A stretch of 64,000 bases of DNA from Rikenellaceae bacterium (GTDB taxonomy: Bacteria > Bacteroidota > Bacteroidia > Bacteroidales > UBA932). Numbering within the stretch: position 1 is the first letter of the stretch; every line of letters starts with the position of its first letter. The translations under genes and the position numbers were made by a program. Of the stretch, positions 8,124-17,817 are shown one piece after another. The stretch is taken from NCBI GenBank assembly GCA_003542575.1, contig DPKJ01000003.1, positions 305,860-369,859 on the forward strand, read 5' to 3'. The notes beneath the pieces are model-generated. The model saw nothing but the letters and a program-made list of their open reading frames with translations, was not told the DNA's origin and did no database searches.

Positions 8124-9254
8124 TTAATCCATACAGGTAATTATTTCACTGATTGCATCTGTCAGTTTATCAATATCTTCGTATTTTATGGTTAAAGGCG
8201 GCATAAACCGAATTGTTCTCTCCTTAAACCCAACCAAAATACATCTTTCAATTAATTGGTTATACAAAATATCTGCATTCTCAGAAGTGCTTAAGTCCAT
8301 TGCTAGCATTAAGCCTCTTGCCCTAATATCAGTAATAATGTTTTGGTATTTTGCTTGTAATTGAGCTAATCTTTGCTTGAAGTATTCTCCTTTTTTAAAA
8401 CTTTCTGTTATCAAATCATCCCTATCAATTGTTTCAATTACCTCTATACCAATTGCACATCCTAATGCGTCATTTTGGTGAGATTGAGCATACCGAAATT
8501 GAAATTTTGGAAACAATTCTGCAACCATCGAACTAATAGCCACTCCGCTAATAGGGTATCCATTACCTATAGCTTTACCAACCGATACAATATCGGGATG
8601 AAATTCATAATGTTCAAAACCAAACCATTTACCGGTCCTTCCAAATCCAGCTGTAACTTCGTTAGCCATCAGTAATCCCCCAAATCTTTTTACTTCGGAA
8701 GCCACAATTTTCACAAATTCGACATTAGGATATTTTATTAGTCCAAATGAATTACCTGGCTCGAAAACAAACACAGCAACCTCATTAAGATCTATGTCTG
8801 ATATTGCTTCAAAATTATCAAAGGGAATATTTATTAATTCTGAATTATCATCAGAAATCTGCCCATGTCCATAAGCTGATAAATACGAACTATCAATTTT
8901 TAAAATTTTCTTTCTGCCTGTTAGTTTTTTAGCAATTGTAATCCCCAGATTTACAGCCTCTGATCCTGAATTTAGAAAAACACACTGTCCATTGTCAAGG
9001 CCAAGTTTATCAAGTATTTTTATTGACAACAACTCCGATTCATTGCTTCTGAATCTCAGTCCGTCATGAATAAGTTTATCAATTTGTGTTTTTATCACAG
9101 AGTTGATATGAGAATTTGAGTGACCCAGATTTGCCGCCCAATCTCCTGATTCAAAATCGATGTACTCTCTATTTTCTGAATCATAGACGTAACAATCTTT
9201 AGATCTGACTATAAGTCGGTCTGCCTGCTTGTATAATGGTATAATGGGATTCAT
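8124..9254 (-). CDS. Class III PLP-dependent aminotransferase with an atypical N1-contact residue
   Basis: 376-residue fold-type I aminotransferase, somewhat shorter than most class III enzymes. Visible are YVYDSENREYIDFESG, the FLNSGSEAVNLGITIAKK phosphate-binding region, ANEVTAGFGRTGKW, and VSVGKAIGNGYPISG with the Schiff-base Lys. The DEV motif whose Asp contacts the PLP ring nitrogen reads NEV here. Other subfamilies with NEVT are known to me, so this may mark a subfamily rather than damage. Substrate unknown. The start codon overlaps the stop of the upstream DHCW cupin gene by one base, so the two are translationally coupled. Confidence 0.85.
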   Translation of the reverse strand: MNPIIPLYKQADRLIVRSKDCYVYDSENREYIDFESGDWAANLGHSNSHINSVIKTQIDKLIHDGLRFRSNESELLSIKILDKLGLDNGQCVFLNSGSEAVNLGITIAKKLTGRKKILKIDSSYLSAYGHGQISDDNSELINIPFDNFEAISDIDLNEVAVFVFEPGNSFGLIKYPNVEFVKIVASEVKRFGGLLMANEVTAGFGRTGKWFGFEHYEFHPDIVSVGKAIGNGYPISGVAISSMVAELFPKFQFRYAQSHQNDALGCAIGIEVIETIDRDDLITESFKKGEYFKQRLAQLQAKYQNIITDIRARGLMLAMDLSTSENADILYNQLIERCILVGFKERTIRFMPPLTIKYEDIDKLTDAISEIITCMD

Positions 9255-9607
9255 TAATTGTTAAATTTTAAAAAATCACCATCAATAATTAAAAGCTTAA
9301 CCCCATTTTCAGTAGATGAACGGTGTGAACTCAACTCATCAGTTACAACATATGTCATTCCTTGTGTTAAAATTGATTTTTCACCATTATTCAGCTCACT
9401 TACAAATTCTCCTTCAAGGCAATGGACTATATGTCCTTTAGTGCACCAATGGTCGGCAATGTAGCCTTTTGAATACTCAACTAACCTTATGCGCAATCCT
9501 TCAAATTGCATTGTTTGCCAGTATGCAACTCCGTTTTCTCCTTTGTGTTCGCTCTTTGGCACATTTGTCCAATCAATTAGTGAAAAAGGTATGTTTCTAT
9601 TATTCAT
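9254..9607 (-). CDS. DHCW-motif cupin-fold protein
   Basis: 117-residue single-domain cupin. The family motif is ADHWCTKGHIVHCLEGEF (residues about 51-68), where Asp, His, Trp, Cys and a second His cluster at the expected metal-site strand, followed by a Gly-rich turn and a late SSHRSST strand supplying another His. It belongs to the small DHCW cupin family of unknown role. One-base overlap with the aminotransferase suggests a shared pathway. Confidence 0.75.
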   Translation of the reverse strand: MNNRNIPFSLIDWTNVPKSEHKGENGVAYWQTMQFEGLRIRLVEYSKGYIADHWCTKGHIVHCLEGEFVSELNNGEKSILTQGMTYVVTDELSSHRSSTENGVKLLIIDGDFLKFNN

Positions 9608-9662
9608 AGAGAATATATTTTGTTGAATTTATTTATCGGTTAAAGTTAATGATTTTAGCGTT

Positions 9663-10475
9663 TTATGTTAAGAATATTTCAGGCTCTTTTCGTGTAATAA
9701 AATTTGAACACCTGACTGCTGCCTCTTTCATAAGTCCCGGCTTCATTGATTTTGCCTTATGGGGGCAATTTTTAATACAGGCACAACATAAGATGCATTT
9801 TTGAATGTCTATCTGACTGCTGTTTTTAAAATTAATTGCACCAGTAGGACAGTTCTCTGCACATATTCCACAATGATGACAATTGTCATTTACACCTATA
9901 AAATCAACTTTCCATAATTCAGTAGTTCCACCATAAGGGAAAATCCCCGGCACCTTCACATCGGAAAGATCATCATGGGATATTATTGAACTCAGTTTCT
10001 TAAATATAGAATTACCAAATAATTCAGCTTTATTGATATCCTCATGATCGGGTCTCCCTACCGAACTGGGATATTCATCGCTGGAAAAAGAGTGTTCTCC
10101 GACAAATGCGGCTCCAGCAAATGGGATACAACCTCTGTTTTTAAGAGTATCCCTAAGTTCTAACAATGCATTGTCAAATGCTCTGTTTCCATACATCACT
10201 ATACATACAGCGGGTGTGTTGCAACCTTCTATCGTTTGGAGCCACTCTTTTACAAAAGAGGGCAATCGTCCCATATAAACCGGAATAGCAACAATCAACA
10301 AATCTTTATTACTTATTCGTGGAGTAGATTTACGAGCCTCTGGTTTTGAAATATCAATAATTTCAGTCCTCTTAAATTTGATTCCTTTTGCAATTGCTTT
10401 TGCAATTTTTTTTGTTGTCCCTGTCGGGGAAAAGCAGATAACCTTTACATTTTCAATGGTAACACTTGTCTTCAT
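9663..10475 (-). CDS. EFR1 family flavodoxin-ferredoxin fusion
   Basis: 270 residues. The N-terminal half is a flavodoxin-like domain with the FMN phosphate loop CFSPTGTTKKIA and LLIVAIPVYMGRLP. The C-terminal half carries two 4Fe-4S motifs: CHHCGICAENCPTGAI and CILCCACIKNCPHKA. This domain order defines the EFR1 family, cytosolic electron carriers thought to pass electrons between flavin and iron-sulphur clusters. The partner is unknown; it lies next to the DHCW cupin/aminotransferase pair in the same direction with 55 bases between. Confidence 0.88.
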   Translation of the reverse strand: MKTSVTIENVKVICFSPTGTTKKIAKAIAKGIKFKRTEIIDISKPEARKSTPRISNKDLLIVAIPVYMGRLPSFVKEWLQTIEGCNTPAVCIVMYGNRAFDNALLELRDTLKNRGCIPFAGAAFVGEHSFSSDEYPSSVGRPDHEDINKAELFGNSIFKKLSSIISHDDLSDVKVPGIFPYGGTTELWKVDFIGVNDNCHHCGICAENCPTGAINFKNSSQIDIQKCILCCACIKNCPHKAKSMKPGLMKEAAVRCSNFITRKEPEIFLT

Positions 10476-10549
10476 AATTAATTTCTTATAAAATTTATGA
10501 TGACAAAATTAATGGGTAGATATTGTAAAAAATAGCATACAAACGACAC

Positions 10550-11371
10550 CTATTTCAATTTTGCAATCTGCAGCAAAGAATCATTTTGTTTAGCAAAACT
10601 CTTAGGAGTGGCACCTGTAAAACGCTTAAAATCACGAATGAAATGCATCTGATCGAAATAGCCGGAGTCATAAGCTACATCAGAATATTTTGAATAATCA
10701 CCATATAGAATATTATTTAACCCAAAATGAAATCTGTCCAGAGTTCTATATGTATTAGCTGAAAGGCCAACATACTTATTGTACATGCGTTCAAGTGTGC
10801 GTATATTGATGTTGTTGAATTTGCAAAATTCACTTATCTGCAATGAATTATCGCGTTTTACTAATGTTTTAAAAATATTGATAAAGTTGTCTGAATCCTT
10901 AGAATCATCTATTACAAATGATAACAGTTCTTTTTCAATAATATCTAATCTCTCAGTGATGTCGTTAGCTCCAGATAATTTCTCCCAAATAATTTCTCCC
11001 ATTTTAAATCCTATCTCTCCTAACCCCAATATACGGTTCTTGAATTCTGCAATGGGAATTTTTATAAAGGGATAAAAACCCTCAGGAAAAAAACATATCC
11101 CAAAAGTATGAATCTCCCCGGATAATTTTAGATGGGCGTCTGTAAAACAGTCATGTAGCCCTGAGAAATAGACCCTTTCAAGCTTATGTTCTTGATTATT
11201 AAGAGAAAGAAAATGTGGCGTTTCGCTTAAGTTGAACCTCAGGTTAATATTTCTTTGAGGTATTAATTTATGATTAAGTTGTGAATTATTGGCATGATAC
11301 TCCCAGAAGAACTTTATGTATTTCTTTAGCAATTGGTTTTTGACCGGGTATGTTTTTATTGAGTTCAGCAT
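10550..11371 (-). CDS. AraC family transcriptional regulator
   Basis: 273 residues. The N-terminal domain (about 1-150, with HKLIPQRNINLRFNL and TFGICFFPEGFYPF) resembles the DUF6597-type sensing domain common in Bacteroidota AraC proteins. The C-terminal part has two helix-turn-helix units: LQISEFCKFNNINIRTLERMY and the conserved second HTH with YSDVAYDSGYFDQMHFIRDFKRFTG (G-Y-x-D-Q-x-H-F-x-R-x-F-K), ending TPKSFAK. It likely controls nearby genes such as the EFR1 gene, 74 bases downstream, but no operator is evident. Confidence 0.85.
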   Translation of the reverse strand: MLNSIKTYPVKNQLLKKYIKFFWEYHANNSQLNHKLIPQRNINLRFNLSETPHFLSLNNQEHKLERVYFSGLHDCFTDAHLKLSGEIHTFGICFFPEGFYPFIKIPIAEFKNRILGLGEIGFKMGEIIWEKLSGANDITERLDIIEKELLSFVIDDSKDSDNFINIFKTLVKRDNSLQISEFCKFNNINIRTLERMYNKYVGLSANTYRTLDRFHFGLNNILYGDYSKYSDVAYDSGYFDQMHFIRDFKRFTGATPKSFAKQNDSLLQIAKLK

Positions 11372-11422
11372 TACTCAATTATCATTTAAACTACTAATAT
11401 ACACATCCTATTATTTCTCCAA

Positions 11423-13060
11423 TTATTTCATTTCAATCTCCCGTAAATGTTCCATTCTCTTTTTTTCAAGGAAGCCCTGAATGGTTTCGAGATGTTCTTT
11501 TACCTGCCCGTTGCCAAATTCGTAAACTTTAGATACAAGTCCGTCAAGGAAATCACGGTCGTGAGAGACCACAATCAAGGTTCCGTCAAAAGCAAGTAGC
11601 GCCTGCTTGAGGATATCCTTTGTGCGGAGGTCCAGATGATTTGTGGGCTCATCCAGGATGAGGAGGTTAACGGGTTCAAGCAGCAATTTTATCATTGCCA
11701 GACGGGTACGCTCGCCTCCCGAGAGCACTTTAACCTTCTTATCAACATCGTCCCTGCCAAACATAAACGCACCTAAAAGGTCACGAATCTTAGAGCGGAT
11801 GTCGCCAACGGCAATATCATCAATTGTCTGGAAAACAGTAAGATTTTCATCAAGGAGTGATGCCTGATTTTGCGCAAAATACCCAATTTGCACATTATGC
11901 CCCAGTGTAAGTTTACCATCGTGTTCAATCTCCCTCATAATACATTTTACAAGAGTAGATTTACCTTCACCATTTCTGCCAACAAAAGCAACCTTATCGC
12001 CGCGGTCAATTGTAAGAGATGCATTCGAAAAGATAGTTTTATTATCGTATGTCTTACCAACCTGATCCATGATAACGGGGAAGTTCCCACTGCGGGGAGA
12101 GGGAGGGAATTTAAGTCTCAATGCAGATGAATCTATCTCGTCCACCTCAACAAGCTCCAGTTTATCAAGCATCTTTACCCTGGACTGAACCTGAAAGGTC
12201 TTAGAGTAGGTCCCCTTGAACCTCTCAATGAACTCCTTTGTCTCGGCAATCATCTTTTGCTGATCGTCGTACTGTCTTTGCTGCTGCTCACGGCGCTCCT
12301 TTCGTAGCTCCAGATAGTGAGAATAGTTAACCTTATAGTCGTAAATTCGTCCCATTGTTAGTTCAACAGTTCTGTTAGTGACATTGTCCACAAAAGATTT
12401 GTCATGTGAGATAAGCACAACAGCCTTGGCTTGGTTGATCAAGAACTCCTCCAACCATATAATCGAATCCATATCCAGGTGGTTTGTAGGCTCATCAAGC
12501 AGGATAACGTCAGGCTTGCGAAGCAGAATCTTTGCAAGCTCAATGCGCATACGCCAACCTCCGCTCAATTCAGAAGTCTGTCTGCCGAGCTCCTCCCTTT
12601 TAAATCCAAGTCCCAAAAGCACCTTTTCAACATCCTCTGCAAAGTGAGTAATATCAACAGCATAGTACTTTTCGCTTAGTGCTGATAAATCTTCAATGAG
12701 TTTGTAATACTCCTCTGAATCATAATCTGTTCTGGTTTCAAGTTGTCTGTTATACTCAGCAATCTGTGCCTCTATATCATGCAGATGTTTGAAAGCCTGA
12801 GAGGCCTCTTCAAAGACAGTACGCCCATCTTCTGTCATTAAATGCTGAGGCAGATATGCTATAAGTGAATCCTTTGGTGCAGAGATAACTCCTCTTGAAG
12901 GAGCCCTTTCTCCTGCAAGTATTTTCAGGAGGGTAGATTTACCTGCTCCGTTTTTGCCCATAAGGGCTATCCTGTCTTTGTCGTTTATTACAAAGGATAT
13001 ATTTTCAAATAATACTGTGCCGCCAAACTCAACACTCAACCCATCACATGAGACCATCAC
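11423..13060 (-). CDS. ABC-F family ATPase
   Basis: 545 residues with two ATP-binding cassettes and no membrane segments. Cassette 1: Walker A GKNGAGKS, signature LSGGWRMR, Walker B ILLDEPTNHLD. The linker of about 80 residues is rich in charged and Gln residues (RKERREQQQRQYDDQQK), the P-site tRNA-interaction motif of ABC-F proteins. Cassette 2: GRNGEGKS, LSGGERTR, LILDEPTNHLD. ABC-F proteins act on the ribosome, either in translation (Uup/EttA-like) or antibiotic protection; the general sequence fits the housekeeping class in Bacteroidota. Single gene. Confidence 0.92.
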   Translation of the reverse strand: MMVSCDGLSVEFGGTVLFENISFVINDKDRIALMGKNGAGKSTLLKILAGERAPSRGVISAPKDSLIAYLPQHLMTEDGRTVFEEASQAFKHLHDIEAQIAEYNRQLETRTDYDSEEYYKLIEDLSALSEKYYAVDITHFAEDVEKVLLGLGFKREELGRQTSELSGGWRMRIELAKILLRKPDVILLDEPTNHLDMDSIIWLEEFLINQAKAVVLISHDKSFVDNVTNRTVELTMGRIYDYKVNYSHYLELRKERREQQQRQYDDQQKMIAETKEFIERFKGTYSKTFQVQSRVKMLDKLELVEVDEIDSSALRLKFPPSPRSGNFPVIMDQVGKTYDNKTIFSNASLTIDRGDKVAFVGRNGEGKSTLVKCIMREIEHDGKLTLGHNVQIGYFAQNQASLLDENLTVFQTIDDIAVGDIRSKIRDLLGAFMFGRDDVDKKVKVLSGGERTRLAMIKLLLEPVNLLILDEPTNHLDLRTKDILKQALLAFDGTLIVVSHDRDFLDGLVSKVYEFGNGQVKEHLETIQGFLEKKRMEHLREIEMK

Positions 13061-13096
13061 TATTTATCTTTAAAATTTTGAGGGGGCAAAGATAGG

Positions 13097-13936
13097 TTAA
13101 AGTCTTGCCTTTTCTAAATAAGGTAAAGGTGAAACTAATTCAAATTCTCTGGATGTGTCAAAAAAAAGATTTAATAAATTAAGGTGTTCACTGCCAATAA
13201 TCAGCAAAATTCTTTCTTGACCACCATTTGAAATTCTTTGAATATTTCTAAATATTCTAAGGTTTCTGTTATACCATCTGCCGGTTTCAAAATCTACACC
13301 TGTGAAGTCTCCGGCATTTTCTTCATATTTAAATGGATGTAACAGATAGGATGCCAACCTCTCTTTTATTCTTTCAGGGTTGTTGGCTTCATACAAAGCA
13401 TCAATAATGTTTGATATTTTATTATTGGAAACAGGAAGATCATAAACAGTGTCTCTCGAATTTAAATAATAGTCTTCAAATTTTGACATTCTGGTTTTAT
13501 CACTAAACAGCTCTTCTATGCTTCCATAATGTCTTCCCCCGTCATCAACGCAATAAATCTTTTCTAAGTTTAACTGCTTTCCAATCCTGAATCCTAACTG
13601 GTAACTCTCACTTTTTCTCAGATTAAACTTATCGGATTTATAAAGTGAGTATAGAGAATCGATGATAGGCTGTTGATCTGGAGTAAGTTCAATTGCAATA
13701 ATTGTTGGGTTATATTCTTCGATGGCTTTGCAAATTGATTTTATTTGAGATTGAAACGGTTCGTCCAGGACTGATATTTTGTCTTTCTCTTCAGTTTTAA
13801 CTACATCCAGATTGGGAAATGCAAAATGGAATACACCGAGAGTCATTATTTTTGTTTGGGCAGGTTTTTCCGGGGATTGAGCGGTTGTATTATTTACAAT
13901 AAACAACACACATATTAAAGACAATATTTTTCTCAT
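13097..13936 (-). CDS. DUF5694 (TraB/GumN-like) exported protein
   Basis: 279 residues with a cleavable signal peptide (ILSLICVLFIVNNTTA). The mature protein begins with the family pattern IMTLGVFHFAFPNLDVV and contains PTIIAIELTPDQQ and, near the end, ERILLIIGSEHLNLL. The GxFH...E...GSEH arrangement is that of DUF5694 and of the TraB/Tiki-like fold, in which GxxH motifs bind metal and catalyse proteolysis in Tiki proteins. Activity here is not shown. Predicted periplasmic. Confidence 0.75.
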   Translation of the reverse strand: MRKILSLICVLFIVNNTTAQSPEKPAQTKIMTLGVFHFAFPNLDVVKTEEKDKISVLDEPFQSQIKSICKAIEEYNPTIIAIELTPDQQPIIDSLYSLYKSDKFNLRKSESYQLGFRIGKQLNLEKIYCVDDGGRHYGSIEELFSDKTRMSKFEDYYLNSRDTVYDLPVSNNKISNIIDALYEANNPERIKERLASYLLHPFKYEENAGDFTGVDFETGRWYNRNLRIFRNIQRISNGGQERILLIIGSEHLNLLNLFFDTSREFELVSPLPYLEKARL

Positions 13937-13998
13937 ACTTTTATAAAAATTACATTTGATAAAAGACGATCGAGCTCTGATATTGTTTCATCTTTAGC

Positions 13999-15243
13999 CT
14001 ACTCAATTTCTGTCAGTTTATGATTAACTTTTCTCTTTAAGATAAATACCAACATTGCAGAAATCAGAAGAATACCCGAGAAAATAATAAATGTTGTGGT
14101 TCCTATTTTGTCATAAAGTAGTAACCCAATGAACAATAGCTGATTTGAAATTGCAAATGCGATATAGGCAATACCTTGATAAAGTCCTTTGCGTTTTATT
14201 GGCGAACTTCTATAAATCAAATAGGATATTGTTGGTGTAATAAGAGTCTCAGCAATGATTACAAAAATAAACGATTGGAGGAATATACTCTTCCCACTCA
14301 TTATCTTAGACAAAAATTCATAACTCCCAACCAGTAAAAAACCAATAATTGAGAAAGTAAGCCCAATTAGAATAATATTGAAAACCTTTCCCCAGTTTAA
14401 GTTTCTAACTCTGGTGACAGCAAATGCAAACAGTCCAAACAGCACTATTGAGACTAATACTTCAATGTTTTTAGTTTTCTCATTTAAGTTAAACCCATCT
14501 CCAATCAAATCGCCTATTGCATTATTGAAAGATATCCCTCTCTGGTTTAAAGCGAGCCTGATTAAAATACCAATTAATAATACCGAGATGACAATTAGCG
14601 AATTTAATCCCTTCTCAGACTTAGGTGCTATATAGTCTTTTTGTTCTGCCACTAAGTCGAGCTTATTATAATTTTCTTTAAACTTTAAAAACAGAATAAG
14701 TGATGTTAACCCGGAAATAAATGCAAATAAAAAAACAGAATAATAACCGAGATTATCTTTTAGGGTAATTGAAATTAGTGGAGCTACTAATGCTCCAATA
14801 TTTACTGCAATGGAAAAAAGAATAAACCCTGATAATCCGGCTATTTCTTTACCCTTTTCATTGTAAATATTACCTAAAAAGACAATAATATTTGGAGAGG
14901 TAAGGCCAACTCCTACACCTAAAAGAATTAAAGCAAATACAACAATAACACTTATTCCCGGCAGTAAAGCAATCACCAAATACATAACTGTCAACAGAAT
15001 AAAGCCTGTTTTTACAACCTTCATCCTGTCTCGCAAATCGCCTAACAGTCCGGAAAATATTGTGGTTAGTCCCACTGCACCATAAAAAACACTGTAGAAA
15101 ATAGCGGCCTTATTTGTTTCTATATCCAATGAATCCATCAAATATTTGACAAGAATTGCCATAATAGTATAAAATGCCAGTCTCTCAAATGCCTTTGATG
15201 CCAGCAAAAGTAAAATACTGCTTTTTTGTTCTTTATTTAACAT
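13999..15243 (-). CDS. MFS transporter of the POT/PTR-like type
   Basis: 414 residues with about 12 hydrophobic helices. Near the N-terminus it has SKAFERLAFYTIMAILVKY, corresponding to the E-R-F-x-Y-Y motif of proton-coupled oligopeptide transporters, followed by the MFS loop GLLGDLRDRMKVV. It is shorter than canonical POT proteins, and the substrate cannot be inferred. Its first 11 bases overlap the end of the upstream RDD gene, so the two are probably co-expressed. Confidence 0.75.
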   Translation of the reverse strand: MLNKEQKSSILLLLASKAFERLAFYTIMAILVKYLMDSLDIETNKAAIFYSVFYGAVGLTTIFSGLLGDLRDRMKVVKTGFILLTVMYLVIALLPGISVIVVFALILLGVGVGLTSPNIIVFLGNIYNEKGKEIAGLSGFILFSIAVNIGALVAPLISITLKDNLGYYSVFLFAFISGLTSLILFLKFKENYNKLDLVAEQKDYIAPKSEKGLNSLIVISVLLIGILIRLALNQRGISFNNAIGDLIGDGFNLNEKTKNIEVLVSIVLFGLFAFAVTRVRNLNWGKVFNIILIGLTFSIIGFLLVGSYEFLSKIMSGKSIFLQSFIFVIIAETLITPTISYLIYRSSPIKRKGLYQGIAYIAFAISNQLLFIGLLLYDKIGTTTFIIFSGILLISAMLVFILKRKVNHKLTEIE

Positions 15244-15898
15244 ATCGTATGTGATTTAATTCAATAACCATCGTGTTTGCTGCCCTATCTCCCATCCTTC
15301 TTCCATTTTCAGAAACCAAAACCATTATTGGTTCAGCTAACCAACCAATTATTGGAATTAATCCAAAAAACATCAAAAAGAGATTTCTTAATGAAGATTG
15401 TCCAAATGTACATGGTCTGTTATCGGGCAAATGCAATACCATCAGCCCTACAGCTTTTTTCCCCAAACTTTGACCACGACCCAATCCATCTTTTATCAGA
15501 GTATATGTAAAAGGAATTATATATAAAAAAGCTGCAAGTATAAAGAGAGGTGTTGGACTATCGCCTTGCTTATCAATAAGTTTTATTAATCCGGCTGAAT
15601 ATGCAATAAAAGCAGGAATTGACAAAGCCGTCATAACAAGCCCATCCAAAAAGAACGCTAAGAAACGGTTACCAAATGATGCCTCTGTATATCTGTGATA
15701 AGCGGCTAATTTGTCTTGTGAAATAAGTTTCATACCGTCAATATCACAAAATTTTGAACCGGCGGGGAATGATTTATTACATTTTGGACATGTTGGGTTT
15801 TCAATAAATTCAATTGAGAGATTATACCCGCAATTTTTACAATAATTTGAACCTGCACTAAACTCCTGATTACACTTTGGGCAATTGTAAGTATTCAT
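15233..15898 (-). CDS. RDD family membrane protein with double zinc ribbon
   Basis: 221 residues. Two N-terminal zinc ribbons: CPKCNQEFSAGSNYCKNCG and CPKCNKSFPAGSKFC (the last ligand is Asp-Gly rather than Cys-Gly in the second). Then an RDD domain with three or so membrane segments: RFLAFFLDGLVMTA carries the Arg-Asp signature, followed by GLGRGQSLGKKAVGLMV. The function of RDD proteins is uncertain; some act as Na+/H+ antiporters. Overlaps the MFS gene by 11 bases. Confidence 0.8.
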   Translation of the reverse strand: MNTYNCPKCNQEFSAGSNYCKNCGYNLSIEFIENPTCPKCNKSFPAGSKFCDIDGMKLISQDKLAAYHRYTEASFGNRFLAFFLDGLVMTALSIPAFIAYSAGLIKLIDKQGDSPTPLFILAAFLYIIPFTYTLIKDGLGRGQSLGKKAVGLMVLHLPDNRPCTFGQSSLRNLFLMFFGLIPIIGWLAEPIMVLVSENGRRMGDRAANTMVIELNHIRYVK

Positions 15899-15916
15899 GT
15901 TAATATATTTGATAGA

Positions 15917-16732
15917 TTAATCGTAAATGTACTCTTCTGATTGGTTCACTATTGTGGGAAATCCTTTGTCATTGTACTCGTAGGTTGTCCTGGATGTAGA
16001 ATGCTTATCAATACCCGGCACATTTTCATGTAAAACAGAATTGGATTCAATTATATTATTTGTGTTTGAATAAAACCCCGGAATTCCTAAATCCTGAAAT
16101 ATCTTAAATGGATTATTTTTATCATCATATTTGAACGAGGTCTCTCTGATAAGCTTTGGCTCAGTTCCTGTAATAAAAAGAAAACTGTAATATTTTTCAT
16201 TTATTACATTCCCGTTACTGTCATACTCATAGGTATAGAATTGTGTAATGGAATTCGTGGCGTCATGAATATTCCGCTTTGCAATCTTATCTCCCTCATA
16301 TATAAGACTGATTTTTGATGTGTACTCAAACTTATCTTCCTTTTTGAAGTAGTTTTTTTGAGTTACTAATTTCCCGGCATTATTGTATTCGAAAATATAA
16401 TAGTTGGTAAAAGTAGAGTTCTGCGATGTCATTAATTCACTCTTAATGTGCATTGAAGAGGAGTAAATGTCGGGATCAACTGCAATCTCCTGTTTTACCA
16501 GACGATTATTCTTATCATATGAGTACTTGTTAAAAAAATAGAAACTATGAGTCTCTGCAATTTGACGACTACTGTTATAAACAAATTTCTGAACGGTTTT
16601 GCCATCGGCAACGATGCTTTTAATTGAAAAGTCCCCGCTTTTTATAAAAACCCGGTTCAGGCCCTTATTGCAAGAGGTAATTACAGTTAGAGCAATTACG
16701 ATAAAACTGAAAAATTTTAGGGAAGTTTTCAT
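15917..16732 (-). CDS. Lipoprotein with YD-like repeats
   Basis: 271 residues. Lipoprotein signal with lipobox VITSC. The mature part contains loosely repeated beta segments such as KYSDKNNRL-like (YSYDKNNRLVKQ), FEYNNAGKLVTQKNY, YEYDSNGNVINEKYY, FKYDDKNNPFK, YEYNDKGFPTIV. These are YD/Rhs-like or DUF4595-like strand pairs found in many Bacteroidota surface lipoproteins. No catalytic site; probably a surface binding or structural protein. Confidence 0.7.
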   Translation of the reverse strand: MKTSLKFFSFIVIALTVITSCNKGLNRVFIKSGDFSIKSIVADGKTVQKFVYNSSRQIAETHSFYFFNKYSYDKNNRLVKQEIAVDPDIYSSSMHIKSELMTSQNSTFTNYYIFEYNNAGKLVTQKNYFKKEDKFEYTSKISLIYEGDKIAKRNIHDATNSITQFYTYEYDSNGNVINEKYYSFLFITGTEPKLIRETSFKYDDKNNPFKIFQDLGIPGFYSNTNNIIESNSVLHENVPGIDKHSTSRTTYEYNDKGFPTIVNQSEEYIYD

Positions 16733-16834
16733 GGCGACTAGTTTTGTCGAGCATAAAGTTAGGAATTTTGCCTGATAATCAAATTTTTAGTCACAAATTA
16801 ATTAAATAATAACACTATTAAAAAAAGCACATCC

Positions 16835-17719
16835 TTATTGAAAACTTTTTCTGTGTCGTTCCAAAAAATTAATTGCAGAATATCTGCCAATTTCAACCAT
16901 CTCTTCAGCTTTGTAAAAATCAAAGGTTTCACACGATTTTTTAGATATGTTAATCAAAATATCTGGTGGGTATTTTTCAATAATTGATTGAGCAATTCGC
17001 CCGGTCATTAAACTGATTGTTTTATTTATAAGGTTGAAATAGTCGAGCTCTTCTTTACTCCGGGAATGAGTAATTGTTTGCAAATGGGATTTAAAATCTT
17101 TGATTTTCTTCTTATAAATAGATTGATTATTCTCAATCTCTTTTTTCAACTGAACCGGCTTATATACCGCAATATCAGCATTAACATTAACAGCAATCAA
17201 CAAATCGCCAGGAGATCTTCTTGCGTAATTGATTGGAATATTATTTAATACACCTCCATCTATAAACAATGAGTTTTCAATCTTCAAAGGTGTAAATACT
17301 GTAGGAATCGCAATTGATGCTCTTATTGCTTCATAGATACTTCCGCGATTAAGAAGTACCTCTTTTTTGTTTACTATATCTACAGCTACTGCTGCATAAC
17401 TTATTTCTAAATCCTCAATATTTTTATCAGATATAAATTCCTTCATTTTACTAAAAACCCTATCACCTTTTATCAAACCTTGTGAGCTGAATGAAAAATC
17501 AATAAGGCTAAAAATTTTTAATTTGTCCAGAGTAAATAACCAGTTCTTGTATTCTTCCAATTTTCCCAGCGCATAAATGCCTCCAACAAGAGCTCCCATC
17601 GATGTTCCTGTTACTGAGCAAATCTCATAGCCCTGCTTTTCTAACTCCTCTATAACTCCTATATGAGCAATCCCTCTTGCTCCTCCTCCGGACAATACTA
17701 ACGATACTTTTTGCTTCAT
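16835..17719 (-). CDS. Patatin-like phospholipase family protein
   Basis: 294 residues. All catalytic elements of the patatin fold are present: oxyanion loop SGGGARGIAHIGV (residues about 10-22), nucleophile elbow GTSMG, and the DGG motif (FIDGGVLNNIP) providing the catalytic Asp. The C-terminal third is a charged helical region with no recognised domain. Expected to hydrolyse acyl esters of phospholipids at the membrane or in the cytosol; no signal peptide. Single gene. Confidence 0.88.
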   Translation of the reverse strand: MKQKVSLVLSGGGARGIAHIGVIEELEKQGYEICSVTGTSMGALVGGIYALGKLEEYKNWLFTLDKLKIFSLIDFSFSSQGLIKGDRVFSKMKEFISDKNIEDLEISYAAVAVDIVNKKEVLLNRGSIYEAIRASIAIPTVFTPLKIENSLFIDGGVLNNIPINYARRSPGDLLIAVNVNADIAVYKPVQLKKEIENNQSIYKKKIKDFKSHLQTITHSRSKEELDYFNLINKTISLMTGRIAQSIIEKYPPDILINISKKSCETFDFYKAEEMVEIGRYSAINFLERHRKSFQ

Positions 17720-17817
17720 TGGACTAAACGCGTTTTATTAATTGGTAAGACCCGAAAATGGTCATAACCATATCCGGGACAGTATCTGTAAAGATACAAA
17801 TTACTCTTATCAGAACA

